Under the pieces are notes generated by a model. That model ran no database searches and had not been told where the DNA came from. It saw only the letters and a list, made by a program, of their open reading frames with translations. A stretch of 64,000 nucleotides of DNA, taken from Saprospiraceae bacterium (GTDB lineage Bacteria > Bacteroidota > Bacteroidia > Chitinophagales > Saprospiraceae). Within the stretch, counting starts at the first letter, position 1. The number at the start of each line of letters is the position of its first letter. Both the position numbers and the translations under genes were made by a program. The stretch lies in contig JANQLV010000023.1 of the NCBI GenBank assembly GCA_028280415.1, positions 1 through 64,000 on the forward strand. The letters run 5' to 3'. Shown piece by piece: positions 63,629 to 64,000 of the stretch.

Positions 63629-64000
63629 TCGTTTTTGTGTTTTTTAAGCACGAATTGATCCATTACCAACAAATCCATTCCTGTTTTTATAAAACAATGA
63701 TACGCATCCTCCGGTGAACATACAATAGGTTCGTTTCTAATGTTAAAGCTGGTATTAATCAATACTCCATATCCCGTTTTTTCTTTAAATGCACGGAGCA
63801 ATTGAAAAAATTTCGGATTACTGGTTTCATGCACCGTTTGAATTCTGGCAGAATAATCTACATGTGTAATCGCGGGTAGGGCAGATCGGCGAATCGCTAA
63901 CCGCTCTTTCAGAGAAAGGTTCGAAGGAGTTGTCTTTTGCATGATTCTTTGTTCTTCATTGATCTTTGTTACCAGAAGCATATAGGGCGAATTGTTATCT
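63616..64000 (-). CDS. Carbamoyltransferase, C-terminal part (runs off the right edge)
   Basis: The last about 128 residues of a NodU/CmcH-type carbamoyltransferase. The frame continues to the window end, reading DNNSPYMLLVTKINEEQR; the conserved SPYM segment and LPAITHVDYSARIQTV, TGYGVLINTSFNIRNEPIV and CSPEDAYHCFIKTGMDLL are typical of its C-terminal (YrdC-like) domain. Uses carbamoyl phosphate and ATP to carbamoylate hydroxyls. First of a three-gene minus-strand operon with DUF5989 and SxtJ. Confidence 0.88.
   Translation of the reverse strand, partial: DNNSPYMLLVTKINEEQRIMQKTTPSNLSLKERLAIRRSALPAITHVDYSARIQTVHETSNPKFFQLLRAFKEKTGYGVLINTSFNIRNEPIVCSPEDAYHCFIKTGMDLLVMDQFVLKKHKNEWNF

Noticed and set aside
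1-64000. CRISPR array, retron or diversity-generating retroelement
   Set aside because: No regularly spaced repeats, no reverse transcriptase motif and no template/variable repeat pair were seen.

Overview
The window looks like chromosomal DNA of a marine or free-living Bacteroidota, most likely of the Saprospiria group. Supporting signs are four secreted proteins with C-terminal type IX secretion (T9SS) sorting domains, lipoproteins, a TonB-dependent receptor, a chromosomal diphosphomevalonate decarboxylase (mevalonate pathway), an Hc1-type histone-like protein, and several promoters of the Bacteroidota TAnnTTTG type. The lineage is inferred; no 16S or marker gene beyond these is present.

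Layout. (1) 1-3.8 kb: the tail of an unknown gene and two large T9SS-exported proteins on the minus strand, one a HExxH metalloprotease. (2) 3.8-26.8 kb: a low-GC accessory region that ends at a tRNA-Met gene. It holds a TPR-like regulator-like protein divergent from a tiny peptide with a double-glycine leader; two separate mobilization modules, each with a relaxase, a small accessory protein and a VirD4/TraG-like coupling ATPase; a cargo stretch bordered by two related long hairpins (two small unknown proteins, a PD-(D/E)XK nuclease candidate); a VCBS/FG-GAP-like lipoprotein; an ECF sigma factor with a small partner; an IS200 remnant; a beta-propeller histidine kinase and response regulator pair flanked by two copies of one palindromic motif; and small HTH genes. 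No conjugation pore (VirB4-like) or integrase gene is visible, so the element looks mobilizable rather than self-transmissible, unless those genes lie outside the window.

(3) 27-40.8 kb: core-like genes. These are a T9SS protein with YCF48/BNR-like repeats, a HAD phosphatase, a YdeI-family protein, a MurG-like glycosyltransferase, mvaD, a rhodanese lipoprotein, a TonB-dependent receptor beside a histidine kinase, a broken small outer-membrane protein, a CsgG-like/outer-membrane protein, the Hc1-like histone and rlmN. (4) 41-49 kb: a co-directional cluster of the planctomycete-like type: PSCyt1/DUF1549/DUF1553, DUF1501, an NHL-repeat protein with a Tat signal now out of frame at a run of nine A, a chitobiase-C-like lipoprotein and a DUF2231/cytochrome c/LRR protein. 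(5) 49-58 kb: a Crp/Fnr regulator; a DUF1800-DUF1501-T9SS operon; a small membrane protein and a DUF2147 lipoprotein with TTGA-N6-TCAA palindromes in their upstream regions; and a two-component Rieske oxygenase with its FAD/NAD/2Fe-2S reductase. (6) 58-64 kb: DUF1801, a SulP anion transporter divergent from a TetR regulator, an SGNH hydrolase, and the end of a carbamoyltransferase-DUF5989-SxtJ operon that runs off the right edge.
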